Below, in pieces: positions 15,577 to 24,431 of a stretch of 33,927 bases of DNA. Below the pieces are notes generated by a model, which did not search any database, was not told where the DNA came from, and saw nothing but the letters and a program-made list of their open reading frames with translations. The stretch is from Planctomycetota bacterium (lineage in GTDB: Bacteria; Planctomycetota; Planctomycetia; Gemmatales; Gemmataceae). Location: the NCBI GenBank assembly GCA_016873095.1, contig VGYC01000067.1:1-33927 (forward strand), given 5' to 3'. Both the position numbers and the translations under genes were made by a program. Each line of letters starts with the position of its first letter. The stretch's first letter is position 1.

Positions 15577-16671
15577 CTACTTCAACGCAATCACATGATT
15601 GCTGAGCCGTTCGTAGCCCTTGGGAGTGATGAGGTAGTTGTGCTCGATGCGGATGCCGCCGATGCCTTCAACATAGAGGCCTGGCTCGAGCGTGATGACA
15701 TCGCCGGTGAGCAGGATTTCATCGGCGTGGCGGACGAGGAAGGGCGCTTCGGGATGGGTGAGGCCGAGGCCGTGGCCGGCGTGGTGCGGGAAATACTCGC
15801 CCAGACCAGCCTGCACGAAGGCTGCCATGACGGCATCATAGACCGTCTTGCACGGGACCTCCGCGCGCAGTTCCTTTTCGCCGGCGGTCATCGCCGCCAT
15901 GCAGGCGTCGTAGAGCCGTTGCTGGTCGGGGTTCGGGTCCTTGCCGACAACCAGGGTGTTGGTGAAGTCGCTGCGGTAGCCCTGGATGACGACGGAGTAG
16001 TCGAGGATCATCATGTCGCCGGGCTGAAGAACGCGGTCGGTGGGTCCGCCGCCGCGGCGCGAGGCGCCCGGCGAGACGGCGAAGTCGCCGTAGACGATGA
16101 CCGGCATGCCGGCGGCGCGCACGCAGGCCGCGTGGATGCCGCCATATACATCAAGCTCGGTCATGCCCGGCTTGACGTTTTCACGGGCCCAGGCATGGCC
16201 GGCCTCGGTGGCCTGCATGCAGCGGCGCAGCAGGGCGATCTCGTCGGGATCCTTCTGTCGCCGCAAGCGGGCCAGAGTGCTGACGATGTTGGCCGCCCAT
16301 TTCTCGCCGGGGCGATCGTGGACGTGGAAACCGTTGCGGCTCGGATTCACGTCTTCCAGCACGGCAAGCTGACGAGGCCCCTTGCCAGGCGACTGGCCAT
16401 CGTACCAGGTCACGACCCGCGTCTCATCGACATGAGCCTGCTCGACCGATTTCGGCAAGCGATTGTCGTGCAAGAGCTTGGCCCGGCCATCGCCACGTAG
16501 CACCAGGTAGCCGGGGAAGCCGGCGCCGAGGCTGATGGGATCGACCCAGAAGTTGGCGAGATACGCCAGGTGAATGAGATCGCCCAGCACCAGGAAATCA
16601 CTGTCCGGCTTGGGATTGAGTGCCTTGCAGAATCGTAGCCGCCGTTGCCGGCAACCTTCGGCGGTGAGCAT
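15577..16671 (-). CDS. M24 metallopeptidase, Xaa-Pro aminopeptidase-like (364 aa)
   Basis: The creatinase/Xaa-Pro dipeptidase layout is present: an N-terminal domain (about 1-130), then the pita-bread catalytic domain. All five metal ligands are visible: Asp224 (MILDYSV), Asp235 (RSDFTNT), His300 (HHAGHGLGLTHPE), Glu329 (TLEPGLY) and Glu343 (IRIEHNY). It should remove N-terminal residues next to proline using two divalent metals in the cytoplasm; no signal peptide is seen. The ATG at 16671 is chosen because AAAGGAG lies eight bases upstream; a longer in-frame extension to 16851 would overlap the neighbouring CAP gene. The hydrolase gene follows nine bases after the stop. Confidence 0.93.
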   Translation of the reverse strand: MLTAEGCRQRRLRFCKALNPKPDSDFLVLGDLIHLAYLANFWVDPISLGAGFPGYLVLRGDGRAKLLHDNRLPKSVEQAHVDETRVVTWYDGQSPGKGPRQLAVLEDVNPSRNGFHVHDRPGEKWAANIVSTLARLRRQKDPDEIALLRRCMQATEAGHAWARENVKPGMTELDVYGGIHAACVRAAGMPVIVYGDFAVSPGASRRGGGPTDRVLQPGDMMILDYSVVIQGYRSDFTNTLVVGKDPNPDQQRLYDACMAAMTAGEKELRAEVPCKTVYDAVMAAFVQAGLGEYFPHHAGHGLGLTHPEAPFLVRHADEILLTGDVITLEPGLYVEGIGGIRIEHNYLITPKGYERLSNHVIALK

Positions 16672-16718
16672 GGCTGGACTCCTTTCGTAGGACAAGCGAG
16701 TTGCGTTACCGACGGCGG

Positions 16719-17204
16719 TCATCTCTTGCTGGGCGTGCCGAACACCTGCGTGTAGTAATAGTAGCCGTCGCCGCCCTGAACGACGCCGAGGCCGATTTCC
16801 GTGTACCCCTTGTGAAGGATGTTCTTGCGGTGCCCTTCGGAGTCCATCCAACCCTTCATGACAAGTTTGAGATCGAGCGGCCCAAACGCGATGTTCTCCC
16901 CTGCCAGGTAGTACTGGTAGCCAGCGCCCTTGATGCGCTGAAACGGTGTCTTGCCGTCAAGTTCGTGCTCCATCTTGCCCTGCTTGGCCATGTTGGCCGA
17001 GTGAGCGCGGGCGGACTGGAAAAGCAGCGGGGCGGCCTTCAGTAACGGCAACTCCTCCTTCTTGCGTTCGGCGTTGGTCAATTCGAGCAAGCGCTTCTCG
17101 ACCTTGGTCATCTCGAACTTGGTGGGCTTGGGTTGCTCGTCGGCCGGGTGGGCTGGCGTGAAGCCGAATCCGGTCAGTACGACCATCGCGAGGGTGCGGT
17201 ACAT
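16719..17204 (-). CDS. Secreted CAP-domain (SCP/PR-1, YkwD-like) protein (161 aa)
   Basis: A short signal peptide (residues 1-21, ending AHPADE) is followed by one CAP domain: LLELTNAERKKEELPLL, the His in ARAHSANMA, MEHELDGKTPFQRIKGAGY, GENIAFG and WMDSEGHRKNILHKGYTEIG, ending in YYYYTQVFG. This is the standard bacterial YkwD layout and length. The conserved His and Glu residues that form the CAP cavity are present. Family members are extracellular; enzymatic activity is generally unproven and some bind lipids or metals. It precedes the M24 peptidase gene by 47 bases on the same strand, and that gene has its own ribosome site, so co-transcription is possible. Confidence 0.93.
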   Translation of the reverse strand: MYRTLAMVVLTGFGFTPAHPADEQPKPTKFEMTKVEKRLLELTNAERKKEELPLLKAAPLLFQSARAHSANMAKQGKMEHELDGKTPFQRIKGAGYQYYLAGENIAFGPLDLKLVMKGWMDSEGHRKNILHKGYTEIGLGVVQGGDGYYYYTQVFGTPSKR

Positions 17205-17316
17205 GGTTGCTGGTCCTTGGTGAATGGGTTGACGCTCAGCCTCTCCATCTTAAGCCTTCGCCCTGTCACCAGGAAACAGATTTCAGAAATCCCGGCCGCG
17301 ACGCTCGATATTTCGC

Positions 17317-17344
17317 TTGACAGGATCGGCAACATTGCTATTGT
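17317..17344 (+). promoter_or_regulatory. Candidate sigma70-type promoter
   Basis: TTGACA (17317-17322) is a perfect -35 box. With a 16-base spacer, TATTGT (17339-17344) gives a -10 box matching four of six bases. It faces the gene at 17524 and would make a long leader that includes the inverted-repeat element at 17375-17487. It is a sequence match only. Confidence 0.35.
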
Positions 17345-17374
17345 CCCGCGACTCAAGGAACCAAAAAGCACACA

Positions 17375-17487
17375 CGTTCCCAGGGTCTGCCCGGGAACGC
17401 ACGCCACGCGAGGTGACGCCTTGCGCGCGTGAACGTCAAGAGACAGAGCCTTCATGGCGAGGCGTTCCCAGGCAGACCGGGGGAACG
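17375..17487. repeat. Small element with 25-bp terminal inverted repeats
   Basis: A 25-base sequence at 17375-17399 (CGTTCCC...GGGAACG) recurs in inverted orientation at 17463-17487 with 22 of 25 positions matching. Each copy is itself palindromic (CGTTCCC/GGGAACG arms). The 113-bp unit codes for nothing recognisable. The layout fits a REP/MITE-like interspersed element; I recall similar GTTCCC/GGGAAC palindromes as repeats in other bacteria, but no second copy of the whole unit was noticed here. Confidence 0.65.
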
Positions 17488-17523
17488 AGGAAATGGTTGG
17501 GAGACCAGGACGGGGGAATCGTC

Positions 17524-19035
17524 ATGCGATCTTGCACGTGGCGGACTTGGGGGGTGTGGACGCTGGGAACGATCTTGCTGGCGTTGCCGGCAGCGCTCCA
17601 GGCCCAGACTTCCGATTCGAAGACCATCTTCACCAACAAGCATTTTTTCCAGATGCCTGTCAAGATAGATGATCACCTGCGGGCCGACTTGAAGGAGGTC
17701 TGCCTGTACGTGAAGCGCGGCACGTCCGACTGGACCCGCCAGGAAACGGCGTCGCCCGCGGTCAAGCAATTCACCTATCGCGTGCCACAGGACGGGGAAT
17801 ACTGGTTCAGCGTGGCCACCATCGACAAGGCCGGCCGCATGAATCCGCCCGATATCGGCGCCCAGGCCCCCGGACTGAAGGTCGTCGTCGATACCAGTCC
17901 CCCCTCGGTCGAGTTGAAGGCGACGAGCGGCCCGGACGGCGAGCCGTGCGTGCAGTGCACGATGCAAGATGCTCATCCGGACATGCAGTCGCTTCAGGTG
18001 AACTATCGGGGCCGTGACGGCAGCGAGCGTTCTCTCGAGCCGCATCCCGCCAAGCCAGGGCTGTTCCACGTGCCGGACCCGAATTTCTGGGGCAGCATGG
18101 TCCGCGTCAGCGCCATCGACCGTTGCGGTAACCGCGCCAGATGCGAGATTCAAATGAGCGGCGGGCCCGGCGCCCAGCCTGAAAACATTCAGACCGTCAA
18201 GAGCGCGCCGCCACCCGTCCACCAACATGGCGTGCAGGAGAGCACACATCCGGTCAACATTGGCGAAGAGCCGCATCTGAAGAAAGCGCCACTGGCGTTA
18301 GGATCAGTCCCAACGGTGAGCGGCCGTACACATGTGGAGACGCGTATTGAGCCGGCGCCGCGAAAGCTGCCCATTCAGGTCGGAAGCGACGCCGCTCCGG
18401 CCAATCGCCTGATCCTCAATACACAGCAGGCGTCGATGGAGTATCGCATCGATCAGGTCGGCTCCAGCGGAATCGGCAGGGTCGATATCTATGCCACCAC
18501 GGACAATGGCAACACCTGGCGAAAGCTGGGCGAGGACCGCGACCGCCGCAGTCCTGCGGAACTGGACCTGCCGGGCGAAGGAACCTTCGGCATCCGTCTG
18601 GTGGTCGCCAACGGCCTTGGCTTCGGCGGCGGCGTTCCCGCCCGCGGCGAGGCGCCCACTTCCTGGATCGAGGTCGATACGACACCGCCCACGGTCCAGC
18701 TTCACGAGATTGAGCCCGTCGCCGACGAGAATGGCGGACATCTCGATATCCACTGGAAGGCCAGCGACACGAACCTGGGCAACGATACCGTGTCGCTGTC
18801 ATATCGCACGCGGCCAGATGGTCCCTGGAAGATCATCGCCCGCAACCTCAAGAACGACGGGTCGTATAGCTGGGCTTTCCCGCACGACATGGGGTCCAAG
18901 TTCTACTTCAAGGTTGAGGCCGCCGACCAGGCCGGCAACGTCGCCTTCGCCGAAAGCCACAACCCGGTGCTGCTCGACCGGACCGAGCCACGCGCCACCG
19001 TGCCGTCGGTGACGGCAATTTCGGGAAGGAAGTGA
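17524..19035 (+). CDS. Secreted multi-domain beta-sandwich-like protein (503 aa)
   Basis: A signal peptide (about residues 8-28, ending ALQAQ) is followed by alternating polar and hydrophobic segments typical of Ig-like or fibronectin-like beta sandwiches. Phrases typical of such modules recur: YWFSVATIDKAGRMNPP, VVVDTSPPSVELKATSG, VDIYATTDNGNTWRKLGEDR, IEVDTTPPTVQLHEIE and FYFKVEAADQAGNVAF. I count about three to four modules, joined by a Pro/His-rich linker (about 220-275). The repeated D-T-x-P-P-x-V join is common in bacterial surface proteins. I infer an extracellular binding or structural role; no enzyme motif is visible. The ATG at 17524 is chosen because the signal peptide begins there. 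It is convergent with the protease gene, with a gap of 116 bases. Confidence 0.8.
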   Translation: MRSCTWRTWGVWTLGTILLALPAALQAQTSDSKTIFTNKHFFQMPVKIDDHLRADLKEVCLYVKRGTSDWTRQETASPAVKQFTYRVPQDGEYWFSVATIDKAGRMNPPDIGAQAPGLKVVVDTSPPSVELKATSGPDGEPCVQCTMQDAHPDMQSLQVNYRGRDGSERSLEPHPAKPGLFHVPDPNFWGSMVRVSAIDRCGNRARCEIQMSGGPGAQPENIQTVKSAPPPVHQHGVQESTHPVNIGEEPHLKKAPLALGSVPTVSGRTHVETRIEPAPRKLPIQVGSDAAPANRLILNTQQASMEYRIDQVGSSGIGRVDIYATTDNGNTWRKLGEDRDRRSPAELDLPGEGTFGIRLVVANGLGFGGGVPARGEAPTSWIEVDTTPPTVQLHEIEPVADENGGHLDIHWKASDTNLGNDTVSLSYRTRPDGPWKIIARNLKNDGSYSWAFPHDMGSKFYFKVEAADQAGNVAFAESHNPVLLDRTEPRATVPSVTAISGRK

Positions 19036-19151
19036 CCAAATCTTGGTTGCGTTTCGCGCTCGCAGGTTCACTTGCGACACTGCAAACTTCCAAGCGCGCA
19101 ACGTAAACAGGGTCATGCATTCTTGCACAACAAAGCGACATCTGTTCGCGG

Positions 19152-22100
19152 CTATTTCGCATCGCCGTTGATGAGCAAACCCAGCGCGCTACAGCAATTG
19201 TTGTGAGCGATGCGGCCGCAGAAGCCGATGACGAAGGCACCGTTGCCGCTGACCGAACCGGAGTCGTTGCCGCCCGGGCCGCCGATCTGCTCGCTCTGGT
19301 AGCGATCGTTGGGATCGAGAGCGGTCTTGCCGACGCGCATGAAGGTGAACCTGAGACTGTTGAGCACGAGCGCGCTCTTGATCTCGACGGCCGCCACCGC
19401 GAAGCCGTCCTTGGCGCGGACAATCACAGTTCGCTTGGTCGAGACGCCGCGTTCCTGCCCCAGCGTCGCGCCTTCTGAAGTCCAGTAAATGGGTGCCATC
19501 GAGCTCACATATTCCTGTTCACCGATTCGGTCGAGGCTGATTACAAAGCCAATCAGCAATCCAGGTGCCGGCGCGACGTCGCTGAACGCGTCGCCATTGG
19601 GCCAACCGAGCACGGTGGACTTGGCGACTCCGCGCGTCTTGGCGGCCTTCTGCAAGAAGGCGCCAGCCTCGTCCGGCAGCGCGGACAGCGGCGCCGCCAC
19701 CATGTCCGGATGAGTCCCCTTGAGCATGACCAGGCCAAGGGCGCGACAGTGCTCGTTCCTCTTGCCGCAAATGCCGACGACCAGGCAACCGTCACTGCCG
19801 ACATGACCGTTCGATTGCCCGCCGTCGCCGCCGATCCACTCGCTCGCATAGCTGTCCTTGGGATCGAGGCAGCGCTTGGCCAGACGCATGAACGTGACTT
19901 TCAGGCCTTTGATGGCCACGTCTGACCTGACTTCGATGCCGGCCACGGCGTAACCGTCCTTGGCAATAATCGTGACCGTACGTTCGCCGGTGCCGATGGC
20001 GTCGCCGCGGGTTTCCCCCTTGCCAGTCCAGTAGATTGGTCGCACGGCTTGAATCACATCGTTGTTGAACGACTTGACGAGCCCGAGTTCGAAGCCGATC
20101 AGCAGTCCGCCCTTGCCGCGCGCCTCCTCGAAGACCTCACCGATCTGAAAACCGGCGATTTTGCTGTGGGTGCGATCGCGACGTTTGCCGTTCAGGATGG
20201 TCAACGTCTCGGCCGGCAGCGCGGGCATCTCCCGGGTGACAACTTCGGGGCGGGTATCCCTGAGGATGGCCAGTCCCAACCCCTGGCACTTGTCGCCTTT
20301 GATCTTGCCGCAGACGCCGACGATCAGCGCGCCGTTGCCGCCCAGCATCGTGGCCGCACCGCCGGCGCCGCCGAGCAGGTCGCTCTGATAGCTGTCGGTG
20401 GGATCGAGCGCATCCTTTTTCAGTCGCATGTAGGTGATCGGCATGCTGTGCATTCCCCACGGGCCGACCTTGACTTCCACTCCGCCGACGGCATAGCCTT
20501 CCTTGCTGATGAGAGTGACGGCCCGCTGACTGGGCAGGCCATGGATGTCGCCGCGCAGCTCTCCCTTCTCGGTCCAGAAGATGGGACGCAAGGACTGGAT
20601 GGTCTCCTGTTTGAAGGCGTTCGTGTCGAGGCCGACCTCGAAGCCGATCAACAAACCGCCCTTGGCGCGAATCTCCTCGAAGGGATCGCCGTCGGCCACG
20701 CCGGCAATGCGCGTGCGCAACAAGTCCGCGCGTTCGATAACCTTGCTGATGATGGCGCGAGTTTCATCGGGCAGCGCTGGCATGGCCTTGCCGAAGACTT
20801 CCGGACGCGGCGCCTTGAACAGCACCAGACCGAGGGCATTGCAGTTTGGCCCAACTTTCTTGCCGCGAACGCCAATCACCAGGGCGCCGCTGCCGCCCAG
20901 CGTGCCGCTGGGCTGGCCCCCGGGACCGCCGACGAACTCCTGGTAACTGTCCTTGGGATTGAGAGCGCCCTTGTCCAATCGCATGTAGGTGACGGTCATG
21001 CCGTCTATGGCCGCGGCGTTACGAAGCTCGATGCCAGCGACGGCGTAGCCGTCCTTGGCGACGATGAGTTCCCGGCGCTCGCCCATGTTTCCCTGGACCT
21101 CGCCGAGAACCTGGCCCTTCTCGGTCCAGAAGATTGGCCGCAACGCGGCGATGATGTCGTTAGGCCCCCAGCGACCGAGGCCGACTTCGAAGCCAATCAG
21201 CAGTCCGCCGCCGGTCGGCAGCTCGACGAAGTCCTCGCCGAACCGGCCGCCAACCATGCGCGTGAACGCACGCTGGCCCGGCAAGGAGGCCAGCTTGAGC
21301 AGTTCCTTCGCTTCGGCGGGCAGCGGCGGCAGCTTGCGATCGGCGAGCCTGCCCGACGGGATGGTGCGTGGCAGCTTGCCGGCGATGCCCTCCTCGCCCG
21401 GCCGGCTCGTCTGAATCGGCGTCCAGAGCTTCCTGCCGACGGCATTGACGATCTCGGCCTGCAGAGACAGCAGGGCATCCTTTTCCAAGTCGGCCAGTTC
21501 GATCGTCGCCACGGCCTTGCTCTTTGCCACAGTCAGTGCCAGCTTCCTGGCCCCGGGCATGTCGGCGACCTTCTTGGCCGCTCCCGCCGGCCCGCGGCCA
21601 TAATGCAAATCGACCGTCTTGATCTTCTCCTGCGGATCGAAGATGTCCAGCTCGATCCTGACTGGAATCGGCTTATCTTTCGCTTGCTTCGGGTTTTTCG
21701 GCCACTCGACATGAACCCGCGACACCTTGCCAGCCAAGAGATTCTTGAGTGCCCGCGCGGGAATCGCCTTGCTGATATTGGTGTTGCCTTCCTGCTTGGA
21801 GACGATCGAGGAGCGGGCGATGCCGACAAGCCCGCCCCTGGCATCCACGACTGGCCCGCCGCTGTTGCCTGGATTCAGCGTGCCGTCCAGCTGGATGGCG
21901 TCCAGTTCGCCGTCGTCATCGGTGTGCAGGCTCGACACCGAGGCCTTGCCGATGGTGATCGGCGGGTTCTTGCCCTTGCGTTCGGTCAAGAGATTACCAA
22001 AAGGAAAGCCCAGGACAAACACCGGCATCGTCTCCACGACTTTCGGGGTCTGCTCGAACTCAATCGGCTTGGGTAATTCGCGCAGGCCAGTCACGCGCAG

Positions 22101-22463
22101 CACAGCCAGATCAGCTTTTTCGTCAACGCCCAGAACCTCGGCAGCGACCGACTTCTCCTTGGCCGTGCCGCTCCAGAAGATAACGGTGACCTTCGGTTTG
22201 CTCGTCGGCACAACTGGAACGGGAACGTTCATCCGCGGCGCTACCACGTGATGATTCGTCACGACATACCCGCTGTCGCCACTGGTCCGAATCAAGAAAC
22301 CAGAGCCGGTTCCCACCACCTGGCCGATGCCGACCTTGATGAACACCGACGCGCTCTTGAGCGCTTGCAAGGTCGCCAACGGCAAGGCTTCATCGCCGCG
22401 CCCCCGGCCGGCAAGGCAACCGAGCAACACCAGGGCAGGAACGAGATTCCGCATTGCGCGCAT
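19152..22463 (-). CDS. Exported trypsin-like serine protease with four ~183-residue repeats (1103 aa)
   Basis: The N-terminal part is an S1C-type (HtrA-like) protease domain: GTGSGFLIR, catalytic His72 in TNHHVV, Asp118 in KADLAVLRV and Ser201 in LNPGNSGGPV, so the triad is intact. The start is hydrophobic with LLGC at 13-16, a possible lipoprotein box. After about residue 400 there are four copies of one module with starts (GLLIGF) at about 420, 603, 786 and 968, a period of 182-183. Each copy has RPI(F/Y)WT, a (K/E)(D/E)G(Y/F)AV segment, a TYMRL or TFMR strand, a LDPxDSYQS-like turn, GGxGG and a final CxxLGL. Unlike HtrA I see no PDZ domain. I do not recognise the module; its endings recall jacalin-type lectins only weakly. 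GAGGAG lies eight bases before the ATG. Confidence 0.88.
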   Translation of the reverse strand: MRAMRNLVPALVLLGCLAGRGRGDEALPLATLQALKSASVFIKVGIGQVVGTGSGFLIRTSGDSGYVVTNHHVVAPRMNVPVPVVPTSKPKVTVIFWSGTAKEKSVAAEVLGVDEKADLAVLRVTGLRELPKPIEFEQTPKVVETMPVFVLGFPFGNLLTERKGKNPPITIGKASVSSLHTDDDGELDAIQLDGTLNPGNSGGPVVDARGGLVGIARSSIVSKQEGNTNISKAIPARALKNLLAGKVSRVHVEWPKNPKQAKDKPIPVRIELDIFDPQEKIKTVDLHYGRGPAGAAKKVADMPGARKLALTVAKSKAVATIELADLEKDALLSLQAEIVNAVGRKLWTPIQTSRPGEEGIAGKLPRTIPSGRLADRKLPPLPAEAKELLKLASLPGQRAFTRMVGGRFGEDFVELPTGGGLLIGFEVGLGRWGPNDIIAALRPIFWTEKGQVLGEVQGNMGERRELIVAKDGYAVAGIELRNAAAIDGMTVTYMRLDKGALNPKDSYQEFVGGPGGQPSGTLGGSGALVIGVRGKKVGPNCNALGLVLFKAPRPEVFGKAMPALPDETRAIISKVIERADLLRTRIAGVADGDPFEEIRAKGGLLIGFEVGLDTNAFKQETIQSLRPIFWTEKGELRGDIHGLPSQRAVTLISKEGYAVGGVEVKVGPWGMHSMPITYMRLKKDALDPTDSYQSDLLGGAGGAATMLGGNGALIVGVCGKIKGDKCQGLGLAILRDTRPEVVTREMPALPAETLTILNGKRRDRTHSKIAGFQIGEVFEEARGKGGLLIGFELGLVKSFNNDVIQAVRPIYWTGKGETRGDAIGTGERTVTIIAKDGYAVAGIEVRSDVAIKGLKVTFMRLAKRCLDPKDSYASEWIGGDGGQSNGHVGSDGCLVVGICGKRNEHCRALGLVMLKGTHPDMVAAPLSALPDEAGAFLQKAAKTRGVAKSTVLGWPNGDAFSDVAPAPGLLIGFVISLDRIGEQEYVSSMAPIYWTSEGATLGQERGVSTKRTVIVRAKDGFAVAAVEIKSALVLNSLRFTFMRVGKTALDPNDRYQSEQIGGPGGNDSGSVSGNGAFVIGFCGRIAHNNCCSALGLLINGDAK

Positions 22464-22548
22464 GGCCAGGACTCCTCACGCCTGTTTCGAGAACAACCTG
22501 AGAATACTCCGGTCCATTCGACCTGTCCACGAAAAAGCCGCCGGTGCT

Positions 22549-23532
22549 TCATCCTGCATCCTTGTCAAACAGGCTTCCCGGCTTCACCTCGCGGTCCGTG
22601 CGCTCGGCGATGCTGTAGCTATCCTCATCGCAGCCCAAGTAGTCAGTGATCAGCTCGGCCAGGAAGCCGATGGACATCATCTGGGCGCCGAGCAGGAGCG
22701 CTGCCACGGCATAGATGAGCATCGGCCGGTTGTGCAGCGGCTCGAAGTCGTCCGGGAGCCACAGGCGGATGACCCAGATGACGCTGAGATAGATCATCCC
22801 CAGCGCTCCGGCCAGGAAGCTGACCAGGCCGATGCTGCCGAGGAGATGCTGCGGCCGCTGGCCGAAGCCTGTCAAGAACTTCACCGTCATGAGATCGAGG
22901 AAGCCCTTCATGAAACGGCGGACGCCGTACTTGGTGTGGCCAAAGCGCCTGGGCCGATGCTGGATCTCGATCTCGCCGACGCGGAAGCCGCGCGCCGCCG
23001 CCAGCACCGGAATGAAGCGATGTAGCTCGCCGTAGAGCCGCACCTCGCGGAAGACTTCCGCCCGGTAGCACTTCATGCCGCAGTTATGGTCGTGCAGCTT
23101 CACGCCGGTCACGCGGCTCACCAGCCAGTTGAAGATGCGGCTGGGGATCACCTTGTGCCAGGGATCGTGGCGAACCTTCTTCCAGCCGCTGATGACATCG
23201 TGGCCTTCGAGCGCAGCGAGAAAACGCGGCAACTCGGCAGGGTCGTCCTGCAAATCGGCATCCAGTGTGAGGATGATGTCGCCGTGGGCGGCATGAAACC
23301 CGGCGGACAGCGCCGCCGCCTTGCCGAAGTTTCGCCGAAAGCGAATGCCATGCACCCACGGACAGTCGCGTGCCATCTCGGCGATCACCTGCCAGGAGCC
23401 ATCACGGCTGCCGTCGTCCACGTAGATGACTTCCAGGTCCAGGCCCGCCTTGCGGGCCGCCTCGGCGATCTCGGCATTGAGGATCGGCAAGCTTTCCTTT
23501 TCGTCGAAGACCGGGATCACCACGGAAATCAT
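22549..23532 (-). CDS. GT2 family glycosyltransferase with two C-terminal membrane helices (327 aa)
   Basis: This is a DPM1/GtrB/ArnC-like enzyme. The GT-A core is complete: ISVVIPVFDEKESL at the start, VIYVDDGSRDGS (about 36-46), RNFGKAAALSAGF (about 68-79) and LDADLQDDP with DAD at 91-93, the metal-binding motif. Two hydrophobic segments follow (about 233-255 and 268-290). Such enzymes transfer a sugar from a nucleotide donor to undecaprenyl phosphate in the inner membrane, feeding surface glycan assembly; the sugar is unknown. Its ATG overlaps the stop of the metallophosphoesterase gene by four bases (23529-23532), so they are translationally coupled. Confidence 0.9.
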   Translation of the reverse strand: MISVVIPVFDEKESLPILNAEIAEAARKAGLDLEVIYVDDGSRDGSWQVIAEMARDCPWVHGIRFRRNFGKAAALSAGFHAAHGDIILTLDADLQDDPAELPRFLAALEGHDVISGWKKVRHDPWHKVIPSRIFNWLVSRVTGVKLHDHNCGMKCYRAEVFREVRLYGELHRFIPVLAAARGFRVGEIEIQHRPRRFGHTKYGVRRFMKGFLDLMTVKFLTGFGQRPQHLLGSIGLVSFLAGALGMIYLSVIWVIRLWLPDDFEPLHNRPMLIYAVAALLLGAQMMSIGFLAELITDYLGCDEDSYSIAERTDREVKPGSLFDKDAG

Positions 23533-24401
23533 GAATCGCCTCGCTGGACATCGTCGGCACGCCGGAGCACGAACGCGGTGATCTCCGGCCGCACGTTGAA
23601 GCGCACGCGGCGGAGATAGCCGAGTCCCCGGTTAATGTACAACGACTTGCCGCCGGGCACCGCGATCTCGCCCGCGGTGTAGCGGCGATTCTTGACGGGC
23701 AGGATCGGCGGCGGCAGGAACGGCGGCCGGCATTGCCCGCCGTGCGTGTGGCCCGCGAGGAACCAGCCGCGGCACGCCGATAACCGCTCGTCGTCGAGCG
23801 CGTCCGGGTTGTGACACAATGTCAGCGTCGGGCCATCCCAGCGAACCCGGGAAAACACCGTTGCCACGTCGAACGCCGGACACCAGTAGTCCTCCAGCCC
23901 GACAAGCTGCAGGCCCTGGATCGAGCGCACGTCATTGCGGAGGACGTGGATGCCCAGGTCCGTCAGCCGGCGCGTCAAGCGGTCCGCGACCTCGGTCCGC
24001 CGCCAGCCCAGCCCGTAGTCGTGATTGCCCAGGCTGGCGTAGGTCCCCAGCTCTGCCGGTCGCAGATGCTCCATGACCTCTGCGACTTTGTCCACCTGCT
24101 CATGCAGGTGGCACGTCATGAAGTCGCCCGTGACGACGATCAGGTCCGGCTTCAAGGAATTGACGTGTTCGAGCGAAGCGATCAGGTAATCGGCATCGAC
24201 GACTGGCCCGACGTGCAGGTCGCTCAGTTGAATGAGCGTGCGGCCTTCGAGCGCCGACGGCAGATTGCGGACGGGCATCTCCCGGCGGACGACTTTCAGC
24301 CAGTGGGGCTCGACGCGCCAGGTGTAGAGGCCGACGCCCAGGCAGCCGGCGCTGGCCAGGGCGAGGAAGCGGCGGCGCGTCAGGCGTGGCGTGAATCGCA
24401 T
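23529..24401 (-). CDS. Tat-exported metallophosphoesterase, YaeI-like (290 aa)
   Basis: The N-terminus LTRRRFLALASAG is a twin-arginine signal, so a folded enzyme is exported or membrane-anchored. The calcineurin-type metal site is complete: SDLHVG (Asp61, His63), TGDF (Asp93), GNHD (Asn126, His127), CHNPD (His197) and GHTHGG (His218, His220). The layout and length fit the YaeI/YkuE phosphodiesterase group, some members of which act on lipid-linked phosphates. Overlap of its stop with the GT2 start suggests that both act on polyprenyl- or lipid-linked sugar phosphates in the envelope; that link is my inference. Its start lies only 30 bases from the divergent start of the MetE-like gene. Confidence 0.9.
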   Translation of the reverse strand: MRFTPRLTRRRFLALASAGCLGVGLYTWRVEPHWLKVVRREMPVRNLPSALEGRTLIQLSDLHVGPVVDADYLIASLEHVNSLKPDLIVVTGDFMTCHLHEQVDKVAEVMEHLRPAELGTYASLGNHDYGLGWRRTEVADRLTRRLTDLGIHVLRNDVRSIQGLQLVGLEDYWCPAFDVATVFSRVRWDGPTLTLCHNPDALDDERLSACRGWFLAGHTHGGQCRPPFLPPPILPVKNRRYTAGEIAVPGGKSLYINRGLGYLRRVRFNVRPEITAFVLRRADDVQRGDS

Positions 24402-24431
24402 GCGGGACTCATTCCGTATAACAGCCGAGGC

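Noticed and set aside
13345-16500. Very long open frame on the + strand (about 1050 codons)
   Set aside because: It lies antisense to the DUF1549/DUF1553, hydrolase and M24 genes, all of which have intact family motifs. Long antisense frames are expected in GC-rich DNA, and the translation matches no family.
17429-17668. Open frame spanning the inverted-repeat element and the start of the gene at 17524
   Set aside because: It translates the repeat element itself and then runs out of frame over a signal peptide; it is a spurious frame.
20049-22076. Long open frame on the + strand (about 675 codons)
   Set aside because: It is antisense to the serine protease with intact catalytic triad and repeats. 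It mirrors the repeat structure because the other strand repeats.
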